Shown one piece after another: positions 51,822 to 60,077 of a stretch of DNA of 64,000 nucleotides. Within the stretch, counting starts at the first letter, position 1; each line of letters begins with the position of its first letter. The DNA is taken from contig NZ_JBHULZ010000041.1 in assembly GCF_042684705.1 (NCBI RefSeq), forward strand, positions 62,001-126,000. Direction: 5' to 3'. A program made the translations under genes and the position numbers. The stretch is from Mesonia sediminis. Its GTDB lineage: Bacteria > Bacteroidota > Bacteroidia > Flavobacteriales > Flavobacteriaceae. The notes under the pieces were generated by a model. The model did no database searches. It was not told where the DNA came from and saw only the letters and a program-made list of their open reading frames with translations.

Positions 51822-52754
51822 ATGAGTTTAGACCAACAAATAAAAGATTTATTATACCGGCACGATTGCGTGATTATTCCTGGTTTTGGCGGTATATTGG
51901 CTCAACGCCAATCGGCTAAAATTCATGAAAGCACCCAAAATATAGCCCCCCCATATAAAAAGATATCGTTTAATGCTCAGCTCAAGCAAGACGATGGTTT
52001 GCTGGTTAATTATATAGCTAAAGTTTCAAATCTTTCCTACGAAGAAGCAAAAGCAAAGGTTAATCGTGAAGTCAACGACTTAATAAATAGCTTAGAAAAG
52101 TACGATGAAGTTTGCTTTGGTAGTTTAGGGAATTTTAAATTAGATCAAAATAAAGTATTATTTGAAGCTAATCCTACCATCAACCTGCTTACAGAAGCTT
52201 TTGGTTTAACTACAACCCAGTTACCCGGAAGTCGAAAACCAGCCGTTATAAACTTACCCGAAGAATCCAAGCAAGAGAAAGAAAAAACGCTCCAACCAAA
52301 AGAGTCGAAATTTCCCTTTCTGCGTGTTGCCTCGGCGAGTATCATTTTTTTAGGTATTGCGGGATTTTTAGGCTATCAACAACTCAAGCAAGAAGTTAAC
52401 AATCATAATTTAGCAGCGCAAGAAGCGGCTAACCAAAAAGTAGAGCAGAAAATTCAAGAAGCTACTTTTGCGTTAAGCAATCCATTACCTGAGATTGTTT
52501 ATAAGGTGAAGCAAGCTCCTAGAGGTAACTACCATATTGTTGCAGGAGCATTTAGAGAAAAAGAGAATGCAAGTAAAAAAACCCAACAACTTCGCACTTT
52601 AGGTTTTCCTGCTAGAGAGATAGGTAAAAACCAATACGGTCTTCACCAGGTTATATATGCCAGTTATCAAAATCGTTCCGAAGCACTTAAGGCTTTAAAA
52701 ACTATACAAACCACTAAGGAAGAGGGTGCTTGGTTATTGGTAAAAGCACTTTAA
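51822..52754 (+). CDS. HU/CCDC81-like and SPOR domain protein
   Basis: 310 residues. The N-terminal about 140 residues (DLLYRHDCVIIPGFGGILAQ, VNYIAKVSNLSYEEAKAKVN, FGSLGNFKLD) match the Bacteroidota CCDC81-like HU domains, which resemble HU folds. One membrane helix follows near 170-186 (FLRVASASIIFLGIAGFLG), then a coiled-coil linker and a SPOR domain (about 235-308, IVAGAFREKENASKKTQQL) that binds denuded septal peptidoglycan. It probably links cytoplasmic and cell-wall events at division. It is not in an obvious operon. Confidence 0.85.
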   Translation: MSLDQQIKDLLYRHDCVIIPGFGGILAQRQSAKIHESTQNIAPPYKKISFNAQLKQDDGLLVNYIAKVSNLSYEEAKAKVNREVNDLINSLEKYDEVCFGSLGNFKLDQNKVLFEANPTINLLTEAFGLTTTQLPGSRKPAVINLPEESKQEKEKTLQPKESKFPFLRVASASIIFLGIAGFLGYQQLKQEVNNHNLAAQEAANQKVEQKIQEATFALSNPLPEIVYKVKQAPRGNYHIVAGAFREKENASKKTQQLRTLGFPAREIGKNQYGLHQVIYASYQNRSEALKALKTIQTTKEEGAWLLVKAL

Positions 52755-52776
52755 TCTTCATTTTATAAGAATAGCT

Positions 52777-52784
52777 TATCTTTG
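52777..52784 (+). promoter_or_regulatory. -7 promoter box of the thioesterase gene
   Basis: TATCTTTG fits TAnnTTTG and ends 14 bases before the ATG at 52799. The transcript leader would be very short, as at the SPOR gene. Confidence 0.45.
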
Positions 52785-52798
52785 CTGAAAAAATTTGA

Positions 52799-53311
52799 AT
52801 GAAGGCGAAGACCCCAAGTGAATCACACACTATTTTATCTGATTTGGTTCTACCAGGAGAGACCAACCCGTTGAACAATCTGTTTGGAGGAGAACTACTG
52901 GCTCGTATGGATCGTGCTGCCAGTATAGCCGCTCGTAGACATAGCCGAAGAATTGTGGTAACCGTTTCTGTTAATCACGTAGCGTTTAAAAAAGCGGTAC
53001 CCTTGGGTAGTGTGGTAACCATAGAAGCTAAAGTATCACGTGCTTTTAAAAGTTCTATGGAAATTGTCATTGATGTATGGATTGAAGATCGCGAAAGCGG
53101 AAACCGCACTAAGGCCAATGATGCAATATATACGTTCGTAGCGGTAGATGATATGGGAATTCCCGTAAGTGTACCCCCAATAAAGCCAGAGACAGACGAA
53201 GAAAAAATGCATTACGATGCTGCTTTAAGAAGACGTCAATTGAGTTTAGTTTTGGCCAAAAAAATGAAGCCAGAAGAGGCAACCGAACTTAAAGCACTTT
53301 TCACCAGTTAA
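52799..53311 (+). CDS. Acyl-CoA thioesterase, hotdog fold (YciA/ACOT type)
   Basis: 170 residues with one hotdog domain. Visible motifs are LPGETNPLNNLFGGELLARMDRAA, where the Asn and Asp of the family lie, and VVTVSVNHVAFKKAVPLGS. It hydrolyses acyl-CoA to free acid and CoA. Bacteroidota members of this size are usually annotated as acyl-CoA thioesterases. It stands 44 bases after the SPOR gene and is 19 bases before a MATE gene. Chain preference unknown. Confidence 0.9.
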   Translation: MKAKTPSESHTILSDLVLPGETNPLNNLFGGELLARMDRAASIAARRHSRRIVVTVSVNHVAFKKAVPLGSVVTIEAKVSRAFKSSMEIVIDVWIEDRESGNRTKANDAIYTFVAVDDMGIPVSVPPIKPETDEEKMHYDAALRRRQLSLVLAKKMKPEEATELKALFTS

Positions 53312-53330
53312 CAGCTAAAATAAATAGGTT

Positions 53331-54659
53331 TTGGGTCATAAAATTTCTTTCAAAGAAATTAACCAAATTGCTATTCCTGCGATAATCGCAGGAATAGCCG
53401 AACCCCTTATATCTTTAACCGATATTGCCGTAATTGGGAACGTACAAAATAATTCGGTTGAAGCCTTGGCGGCCGCTGGAATTGTAGGTAGTTTCTTATC
53501 GGCTATCATTTGGATTGTGGCACAAACCAAAACCGCTATTTCGGCCATTATTTCACAGCACTTAGGTGCTAATAGGTTACACGCAGTAAAAACTTTGGTA
53601 CCTCAAGCTATTTTTTTTAATTTTATCTTAAGTCTATTCATTTACGCTATCACTGCCTACTTTGCCAGAGCTATTTTTAGCGCATACAATGCCGAAGGAC
53701 TTATCTTAAATTATGCGCAGGAGTATTATACTATAAGAGCACTAGGCTATCCGCTTACACTTGTCACCTTTGCTATTTTTGGTGTTTTTCGCGGTTTACA
53801 AAACACCTTATGGGCCATGAAATGCAGTTTATTAGGTGCTGCGGTAAATGTAGGTTTAGATTTCGCATTGGTATATGGAGTTGAGGGCCTTATTAAACCT
53901 ATGCATTTGGCCGGCGCCGCCTATGCAAGTGTGATTGCTCAAGCTTGCATGTTAGCGTTAGCGTTTTATTATTTTTTAAAAAAAACTCCTTTTCATCTTA
54001 AATTAAGTTTTAGACTCAACCCGAAATTAAAACCACTTTTAAGCATGGCTGCCAATTTATTTGTGCGCACTGCAGCTCTTAATTTTGCTATTTATTTAGC
54101 TAATGCCTACGCCACAGGCTACGGTAAAAACTATATTGCAGCACAAAGTATTTTAATGAATATCTGGCTGTTTTTTTCATTTTTCATAGACGGCTATGCT
54201 AATGCAGGAAACGCAATTAGTGGCAGATTGCTTGGCGCAAGAGATTACCAAAAATTATGGCATCTAAGTAAAGATATTAGCAAATATGCCCTAATAATCG
54301 CCTTACTATTAATGGGATTTTGTGCAATTTTCTACAATGAAATCGGATTGCTTTTCAATAAAGATCCTAGAGTGCTGGCGTTGTTTGCCAGTGTTTTTTG
54401 GATGGTTTTACTAATGCAACCTGTAAACGCTTTGGCTTTTATGTTTGACGGTATTTTTAAAGGCCTGGGCGAAGCAAAGTATTTACGTAATGTTCTGTTG
54501 GCAGCTACTTTTTTAGGTTTCACCCCTGCCCTCTTACTAGCAGATTATTTCGGTTTAAAACTCTATGCGGTATGGATTGGCTTTTTTGTCTGGATGCTCA
54601 TTCGTAGTAGCGCTCTCATCATTCGTTTTAGGCAAAAATACCTTAAACAAAGCCTCTAA
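53331..54659 (+). CDS. MATE-family efflux transporter
   Basis: 442 residues, twelve membrane helices, with the family start EINQIAIPAIIAGIAEPLIS LTD and a GLQNTLWAMKCSLLGAAVNVG-type central segment. The frame starts at a TTG; no in-frame ATG lies at a suitable place before the first helix. It is a separate branch from the MATE gene at 18989, with low visible similarity between the two. Substrate unknown. It starts 19 bases after the thioesterase gene. Confidence 0.88.
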   Translation: MGHKISFKEINQIAIPAIIAGIAEPLISLTDIAVIGNVQNNSVEALAAAGIVGSFLSAIIWIVAQTKTAISAIISQHLGANRLHAVKTLVPQAIFFNFILSLFIYAITAYFARAIFSAYNAEGLILNYAQEYYTIRALGYPLTLVTFAIFGVFRGLQNTLWAMKCSLLGAAVNVGLDFALVYGVEGLIKPMHLAGAAYASVIAQACMLALAFYYFLKKTPFHLKLSFRLNPKLKPLLSMAANLFVRTAALNFAIYLANAYATGYGKNYIAAQSILMNIWLFFSFFIDGYANAGNAISGRLLGARDYQKLWHLSKDISKYALIIALLLMGFCAIFYNEIGLLFNKDPRVLALFASVFWMVLLMQPVNALAFMFDGIFKGLGEAKYLRNVLLAATFLGFTPALLLADYFGLKLYAVWIGFFVWMLIRSSALIIRFRQKYLKQSL

Positions 54660-54737
54660 AACTTCACAAGGCTTTAACAGCTGTCTTAAGAAAATTCTCG
54701 GCATTTTCTCGTATTTTTAAGCAACAGAAGAATACGT

Positions 54738-55856
54738 ATGCAGTTACATAAAAAAGGCTTTATTTTTAAAACTTACGAGCCAAAACATACTACCCCATTT
54801 GAGCGTCTTTTTGAAATTTTTAAAGAGTTGATTACCCACACTTCAGGAGATTTTGATGAGGCGATTGATTGGATGCGCGAACTGGATAAAGAATACCAAC
54901 TCACCACGGCAGATTACACTCTGGATGATTTTATTGCCGATTTACTGAAAAAAGGATATATACAAGAACGCATAGCGCCAGATGGTAAGGGTAAAGAAAT
55001 TAATATTACTTCAAAAACAGAACAAGCTTTAAGGCAACGCGCTTTAAATCAAATATTCGGTAAAATGCGTAAAAGCGCAAGCGGGAATCACAAAACCAAA
55101 TTTAAAGGAAATTCAAATGAAAAAACAGGAGAATTCAGGGCTTACCAATATGGCGATACGCTAGATAAAATATCAATAACCGAAAGTTTAAAAAATGCGC
55201 AGATAAATCATGGTTTAAGCAATTTTGATTTAACCGAAAATGATTTGGTGGTTGAAGACAGTCAATTCAAATCTCAAATGAGTACTGTATTGATGATAGA
55301 CATTAGCCATAGCATGATCTTGTATGGTGAAGACCGTATTACGCCTGCAAAAAAAGTAGCCATGGCCTTGGCTGAATTGATTATTACGCGCTACCCCAAA
55401 GACAGCCTAGATGTGATTGTATTTGGTAACGATGCTTGGCCTATAAAAATCAAAGATCTTCCCTATTTACAAGTAGGGCCATTTCATACCAACACCGTAG
55501 CCGGCTTACAATTGGCTATGGATATTTTGCGCCGAAAGAAAAATGCCAACAAACAAATTTTTATGATTACAGACGGTAAACCAAGTTGTTTGCGGTTACC
55601 CGATGGTAACTATTACAAAAATTCGATGGGTCTTGATGAGCACATTACTCAGAAATGCTACAATATGGCCGCTCAAGCCCGTAAATTAAATATACCCATT
55701 ACCACGTTTATGATTGCTAGCGACCCTTATTTAATAGAATTTATAAAACAATTTACTGCTTCAAACCAAGGCAAAGCATTTTATACCGGCTTAGATAACT
55801 TAGGCGAAATGATTTTTGAAGATTATGAAACCAACAGAAAAAAAAGATTACGTTGA
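54738..55856 (+). CDS. VWA-domain protein, partner of a ChlI/MoxR-like ATPase
   Basis: 372 residues. The N-terminal half is helical, with a basic linker (about 105-135). The C-terminal VWA domain starts near residue 182 and carries the MIDAS motif DISHS (Asp188, Ser190, Ser192), plus a conserved Thr in MITDGKPSCL. The next gene, 180 bases on, encodes a Mg-chelatase-like AAA+ ATPase. Pairs of a VWA protein and a MoxR/ChlI-like ATPase remodel or load protein complexes; the client is not known. No chlorophyll or cobalt chelatase partner is seen nearby. Confidence 0.88.
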   Translation: MQLHKKGFIFKTYEPKHTTPFERLFEIFKELITHTSGDFDEAIDWMRELDKEYQLTTADYTLDDFIADLLKKGYIQERIAPDGKGKEINITSKTEQALRQRALNQIFGKMRKSASGNHKTKFKGNSNEKTGEFRAYQYGDTLDKISITESLKNAQINHGLSNFDLTENDLVVEDSQFKSQMSTVLMIDISHSMILYGEDRITPAKKVAMALAELIITRYPKDSLDVIVFGNDAWPIKIKDLPYLQVGPFHTNTVAGLQLAMDILRRKKNANKQIFMITDGKPSCLRLPDGNYYKNSMGLDEHITQKCYNMAAQARKLNIPITTFMIASDPYLIEFIKQFTASNQGKAFYTGLDNLGEMIFEDYETNRKKRLR

Positions 55857-55911
55857 TATCGCGTTCAAGACGGATTTTGAGGCAGATGTTACAAGTAGTA
55901 AATCATAATAA

Positions 55912-56006
55912 CTGCGCCAGGGATTGAGCAACTGTTGGAGCTCTTTTTGATGGTGACAACAAAAAAGCGACTTGCGAAAGCCCGGCCCTTTTGGGGGCGC
56001 CCCGAA
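55912..56006 (+). repeat. REP-like intergenic repeat, copy 3
   Basis: CTGCGCCAGGGATTGAGC, then GAGCTCTTTTTGATGGTG, AAAAAAGCGACTTGCGAAAG and CCCGGCCC to GGGGGCGCCCCG. It matches the minus-strand copy at 556-658 block for block. It fills the 180-base gap between the VWA and AAA+ genes. Confidence 0.75.
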
Positions 56007-56036
56007 AAATATTAAAAAAATTGAAATTAAAAACTT

Positions 56037-57500
56037 ATGAATCCAAACGCTATAAAAAACTTAGGAGACTTAAAAGCGAGTGAGTATAAATCTAAATCTA
56101 TTAAAACAGAACTCCGTGATAATTTAATTACTAAAATGAAGGCAGGAGAGCAGGTTTTCACAGGAATTTTTGGTTATGAACATACGGTGATACCTGAGCT
56201 AGAAAGAGCAATTTTATCTAGACACAATATCAATTTACTGGGTTTACGTGGTCAAGCTAAAACACGTTTGGCGCGAATGATGGTTCAACTTTTAGATGAA
56301 TATATTCCCGTAATTGAAGGTTCAGAAATCAATGACGACCCATTAAATCCTATATCTAGATACGGAAAAGAAAAGATAGCCGAACATGGTGTTCAAACTC
56401 CGATTTCTTGGTTGCATAGAGAAAATCGTTTTGCAGAAAAATTAGCCACTCCAGATGTAAGTGTAGCCGATTTGATTGGTGATATAGACCCAATAAAGGC
56501 AGCTAATTTAAAATTAAGTTATGCAGATGACCGAGTGATTCATTTTGGTATGATACCCCGCGCGCATCGTTGTATTTTTGTTATCAATGAATTACCCGAT
56601 TTGCAAGCCCGAATTCAAGTGGCTCTCTTTAACATTTTACAAGAAGGCGATATACAAATTCGCGGGTTTAAATTAAGGTTACCACTAGATTTACAGTTTA
56701 TTTTTACGGCCAATCCAGAAGATTATACTAATAGGGGAAGTATTGTTACTCCGCTTAAAGATCGCATAGGCTCACAAATTCTAACACATTATCCGCAAAA
56801 TATTAGCATAGCAAAACAAATTACACAGCAGGAAAGCGGCATTGATAAACATCAAAACGCTGCTATTTATATACCAGAGTTGGCTCGGGATTTGATTGAA
56901 CAAATTGGTTTTGAGGCTCGCAAAAGTGAATATATTGATGCCAAAAGTGGTGTAAGTGCTCGTATGAGTATTACAGCATTTCAAAATTTAATGAGTACAG
57001 CAGAACGACGTATGTTGTTGAATGATGAAAATAAAACCAGTTTGCGTTTTGCAGATTTTATGGGTATCATTCCTGCTCTTACCGGTAAAGTAGAGCTGCT
57101 ATATGAAGGGGAACAGGAAGGACCAGATTTTGTTGCTAAACACCTTATTGAAAATGCGGTTAAAAGTATTTTTCCTAAATTGTTGCCAGAGATTAAAAAA
57201 CTTAAAAAGCAAGAGGAAGCCAGCCCCTATGATGAGGTGACTGCTTGGTTTGTCTCGAATGATGGGATTCACCTAGATGAAGACTTTGGGGAGCAAGAAT
57301 ATTTGCAGACCTTAACCCAAATACAACCATTGGTAAATCTTGTGCAAAAGTACTTGCCAGAACTTAAAGAGAAAGATCTAGCTTTTACACTTGAGTTTGC
57401 TTTATGGGGTCTTACCGCTTTTAATATGCTGAGCAAGCATCAATATAACAACGGCACTCAGTTTCAAGATTTATATAGCAGTTACCTTAGCGGATTGTAA
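56037..57500 (+). CDS. AAA+ ATPase of the magnesium-chelatase/MoxR type
   Basis: 487 residues. Walker A is GLRGQAKT (69-76). The Walker B position reads CIFVINELPDL, so the first acidic residue is Asn with Glu next to it, a form I recall from this family (INELPDL) but unusual for AAA+ proteins. FIFTANPEDYTNRGSIVTPLKDR matches sensor 1 and the arginine-finger region. It is paired with the VWA gene upstream. Together they look like a chelatase-type or complex-loading machine of unknown target. Confidence 0.88.
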   Translation: MNPNAIKNLGDLKASEYKSKSIKTELRDNLITKMKAGEQVFTGIFGYEHTVIPELERAILSRHNINLLGLRGQAKTRLARMMVQLLDEYIPVIEGSEINDDPLNPISRYGKEKIAEHGVQTPISWLHRENRFAEKLATPDVSVADLIGDIDPIKAANLKLSYADDRVIHFGMIPRAHRCIFVINELPDLQARIQVALFNILQEGDIQIRGFKLRLPLDLQFIFTANPEDYTNRGSIVTPLKDRIGSQILTHYPQNISIAKQITQQESGIDKHQNAAIYIPELARDLIEQIGFEARKSEYIDAKSGVSARMSITAFQNLMSTAERRMLLNDENKTSLRFADFMGIIPALTGKVELLYEGEQEGPDFVAKHLIENAVKSIFPKLLPEIKKLKKQEEASPYDEVTAWFVSNDGIHLDEDFGEQEYLQTLTQIQPLVNLVQKYLPELKEKDLAFTLEFALWGLTAFNMLSKHQYNNGTQFQDLYSSYLSGL

Positions 57501-57573
57501 TGCTATAATAAATCAAAAGCAGTCTTGGCTTTTGGCTAGTTGAATAAATTAAAGTATCTTATTTTAAAAAATT

Positions 57574-57744
57574 ATGTTTTTACTGCAACAAACTTTTACC
57601 CCAAACCAAGAAAACACAGGTACCCAACAGCAGTTTGGTTGGTACAGCTTAACCGACTTTATAACGGCAAATTGGTTATATATCATTGCTCTTGTATTTA
57701 TTGTAGGTTTGTTTATTTATGTGAATAAGAAAAATAAAAAGTAA
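57574..57744 (+). CDS. Small single-span membrane protein (56 residues)
   Basis: 56 residues from the ATG at 57574 to TAA. A polar N-terminus rich in Gln and Thr (LLQQTFTPNQENTGTQQQ) is followed by a membrane helix (about 33-50, WLYIIALVFIVGLFIYV) and a basic tail NKKNKK. The orientation is probably N-out. It lies 73 bases after the AAA+ gene. Composition and clean end suggest a real gene, but no homologue is known to me. The next 530 bases continue in the same frame as a decayed gene. Confidence 0.6.
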   Translation: MFLLQQTFTPNQENTGTQQQFGWYSLTDFITANWLYIIALVFIVGLFIYVNKKNKK

Positions 57745-58275
57745 TTAAGTAAAGCCACTTTTGTTTTAATTACAACGCATTTATATCTTTTGGCCTTGAG
57801 CCTTGTATTAGTATTGGGAAGCTTTGGCTTGTTCTCAAGAAACCCTAGTAGATTCATAAATTCATCAGAACTAAAAAACTTGTAGCGCATTAATTTTAGA
57901 GGATCGCTAAATGGTTTTAGCTTTATAGAACCCCACAAAAGACAATATGTTTCTAAAGCAGAATTAGTCGCCATTATTTTAGAAAAATCGAATCAAGTAC
58001 GCTTTTTTCTTCAGTTCAAAAACAACCAAGACCTTATAAAACCTATTAAGGATATTTTACCCCAATCAAGGGAGTAGGTGTTTAATACTGTAGAGGGCGC
58101 ACCACCTGTTATATACCCTTATCTTTCTGGCTCTAATTCGGTAAACACGAGTTACAGTAAATCATTTATATAAGATACCCTAGAAGAGATTGCCGATGAT
58201 TTTGGTAGTAATAATAAAAACATCATTAAACACAATATTTCTGCTAGAGGTATTAAAATTTGCCTCGAATCTTAA
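57745..58275 (+). pseudogene. Decayed gene, probably membrane-anchored protein with C-terminal LysM-like domain
   Basis: One frame can be read from 57745 to the TAA at 58273-58275 through three internal stops: TAG at 57883, TAG at 58075 and TAA at 58171. The open pieces give a hydrophobic anchor (LYLLALSLVLVLGSFGLF), a soluble middle (LVAIILEKSNQVRFFLQFKN) and, after the third stop, DTLEEIADDFGSNNKNI plus IIKHN, which fits a LysM motif. No ATG start is visible. It reads like a gene broken by point mutations without frameshift. A following terminator supports former transcription. A recoded gene is a remote alternative. Confidence 0.6.
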
Positions 58276-58284
58276 ATCTGCAAT

Positions 58285-58316
58285 GGTTGTCATTTTTAGA
58301 CAGCCTATTTTTTTAT
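58285..58316 (+). terminator. Intrinsic terminator after the decayed gene
   Basis: GGTTGTC (58285-58291) pairs with GACAGCC (58299-58305) with one G-T pair, followed by TATTTTTTT. It ends the plus-strand unit next to the convergent oxygenase gene. Confidence 0.7.
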
Positions 58317-58954
58317 CTTGTCTTTAGCCAACCGGTAATACTCAATCGTTTATCGTGGGTTACTTTTTTTACTTCATGTTCTAAAACTTGACTTTCAAAA
58401 ACAACTAGTCTACCTGGTTTCGGTACAACACTCACCTCTCCATTTGGCGTATAAATAATCAATTCACCACCGTTTTCGGATCTCCAAGTGCTATCATTTA
58501 AATAGCATACTACAGATAGTTTACGGCGTTGGTCATTCATAAAAGTATCTAAATGCCTTTGGTAATAAGTTCCTTTAGGATAAACTGCAAAATGAAACTC
58601 TTTATGCAGTATGCCTAAAAAGCACGTTTTATTTAAGTAGTGCACCAGATTATTAATTTTATTAAAAAATACCTGCTCGGCTTGATGAGAAGCTTGGGCT
58701 TCATCTATCCATAAAATAAAATCGCCACGTATTTCTTTTTCAATCAATTCATTGGTTTTATTACCAATGGCAGATTTTTTAAACTGTTCTTGATCGTAAA
58801 GTTCCAGTAACCTTTTGCGTAAGGTATTTACTTCACTTTCGTTAAAAAAGCCATCTACAATACTATATTGCTGCCCTACAAGATTGGCAATAATTTTTTC
58901 AAATTGCGGATTTTCTTGAAAATCCAGCTGCTCAAATAATTCGGTTGTATTCAA
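58313..58954 (-). CDS. 2-oxoglutarate/Fe(II)-dependent dioxygenase (prolyl 4-hydroxylase-like)
   Basis: 213 residues. The double-stranded beta-helix core has the iron ligands HxD in YYQRHLDTF and the distal His in VLEHEVKKV, and the 2-oxoglutarate-binding Arg in KRLSITGW. LSVVCYLNDSTWRSENGGELIIY is typical of the P4Hc family. It is a cytosolic oxygenase acting on a protein or small molecule that cannot be named. It stands alone and its 3' end touches the terminator of the decayed gene. Confidence 0.9.
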   Translation of the reverse strand: MNTTELFEQLDFQENPQFEKIIANLVGQQYSIVDGFFNESEVNTLRKRLLELYDQEQFKKSAIGNKTNELIEKEIRGDFILWIDEAQASHQAEQVFFNKINNLVHYLNKTCFLGILHKEFHFAVYPKGTYYQRHLDTFMNDQRRKLSVVCYLNDSTWRSENGGELIIYTPNGEVSVVPKPGRLVVFESQVLEHEVKKVTHDKRLSITGWLKTR

Positions 58955-59042
58955 TATTTCAATTCTAAAAAAAGCCTAACAAAAATAGATTATTCTTTCT
59001 TTAGTTGCATTCTACTAAAACATTTTTTTCGCTTTTAAATTG

Positions 59043-59050
59043 TAACTTTG
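59043..59050 (+). promoter_or_regulatory. -7 promoter box of the small-protein/queD operon
   Basis: TAACTTTG fits TAnnTTTG, 16 bases before the ATG at 59067. Confidence 0.5.
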
Positions 59051-59066
59051 TCCGAAAATCAAACAA

Positions 59067-59162
59067 ATGGATATATTACAATTTTTGAGCGGTAATGGCC
59101 TTTTTGTCATTTTAGGTTTGGTGCTTATAGGAGTGGTTTTGTATAATAAATTTAAAAAGTAA
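59067..59162 (+). CDS. Tiny membrane protein (31 residues) translationally coupled to queD
   Basis: 31 residues: MDILQFLSGNG, one membrane helix (about 12-26, FVILGLVLIGVVLY), and a basic tail NKFKK. Its TAA overlaps the queD ATG (TAATG), so the two are translated together, and the only promoter box lies before this small gene. Similar in design to the 56-residue protein at 57574 (single helix, basic tail). Not recognised; the tight coupling makes a real gene likely. Confidence 0.65.
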   Translation: MDILQFLSGNGLFVILGLVLIGVVLYNKFKK

Positions 59163-59614
59163 TGAGTAAAATAAGAATTACCAAGCAATTTAATTTTGAA
59201 ACCGGACACGCGCTTTACGGATATGATGGAAAGTGCAAAAATGTGCACGGCCATAGCTATAAACTAAATGTAACTGTTATTGGCACGCCTATTCACGATA
59301 GCAATCACGTAAAAAATGGCATGGTGATTGACTTTGGGGACCTAAAAAAAATAGTAAAAGAAGAGATTGTAGATCAATTTGATCATGCTACTGTACTCAA
59401 TAAAAACACTCCACACATTGAGCTGGCCGAAGAATTAATGAAACGGGACCACAACGTTATTTTAGTAGATTACCAGCCTACCAGCGAAAAAATGATCACC
59501 GATTTTGCCGATAAGATTAAAGCTAGACTTCCTAAAAATATTGAGCTTTTTAGTTTGAGATTGCAAGAAACAGAAACCAGTTTTGCTGAATGGTTTGCTA
59601 GTGACCAAGATTAA
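59162..59614 (+). CDS. queD: 6-carboxytetrahydropterin synthase (QueD)
   Basis: 150 residues. Zinc ligands are His in NFETGHALYG and the pair in NVHGHSYKL, and the catalytic Cys is in DGKCKNVHG. MVIDFGDLKKIVKEEI and a late ETETSFAEW complete the pattern. QueD makes 6-carboxytetrahydropterin, an early step to preQ0 and queuosine in tRNA; some paralogues are pyruvoyl-tetrahydropterin synthases. The gene is coupled to the 31-residue protein upstream. Other queuosine genes are not in this window. Confidence 0.93.
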   Translation: MSKIRITKQFNFETGHALYGYDGKCKNVHGHSYKLNVTVIGTPIHDSNHVKNGMVIDFGDLKKIVKEEIVDQFDHATVLNKNTPHIELAEELMKRDHNVILVDYQPTSEKMITDFADKIKARLPKNIELFSLRLQETETSFAEWFASDQD

Positions 59615-59627
59615 GGCTATTTATTAA

Positions 59628-60077
59628 ATGTTAAGTAAAATCGAATTTATTGAACTTTGTGAAAATCAGCTAGAGCAGCATATCAATCTCCTCCAAAATG
59701 AAATAGAAAGTCTGCAAAGCGATATGGCGGGAGAATCAAAATCTTCTGCAGGCGACAAGTTTGAGACTAGTAGAGAAATGTTTTCGGCTCGGTTAAATCA
59801 ATTAGAATTCAGTCGTAATCATTTTTTGCAGCAACATACACAGCTAAAGCGCTTAAAAACTCAGAAAACTTCAACGGTAGTCGCTTGGGGTAGTTATATA
59901 AAAACAGAAAAAGCTAGCTTTTTAATTGGCATACCTTTATCTATTCCAAAACTCGAAAAGAAAGGCATTTATTCCATCGGATTGCAGTCTCCTCTTGCTC
60001 AAGCCTTTTTGGGCAAAAAACGGAATGACAAAATACAATATGCTAAAGAGACTTACTGCATTATAGAATTAGATTAG
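59628..60077 (+). CDS. GreA/Rnk-like protein with N-terminal coiled coil
   Basis: 149 residues. About 1-75 is a long charged helix with coiled-coil character (ENQLEQHINLLQNEIESLQSD, SSAGDKFETSREMF). About 80-149 resembles the C-terminal FKBP-like domain of GreA (VVAWGSYIKTEKASFLIGI, SPLAQAFLGKKRND). That fits proteins that bind near the RNA polymerase secondary channel, although it lacks the classical GreA acidic tip motif. It starts 13 bases after queD and ends in the convergent ABC gene, overlapping it by 9 bases. Function inferred, not certain. Confidence 0.7.
   Translation: MLSKIEFIELCENQLEQHINLLQNEIESLQSDMAGESKSSAGDKFETSREMFSARLNQLEFSRNHFLQQHTQLKRLKTQKTSTVVAWGSYIKTEKASFLIGIPLSIPKLEKKGIYSIGLQSPLAQAFLGKKRNDKIQYAKETYCIIELD

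Noticed and set aside
57717..57974. 85-residue minus-strand frame over the decayed gene
   Set aside because: It is antisense to the better-supported plus-strand frame and has no recognisable features.
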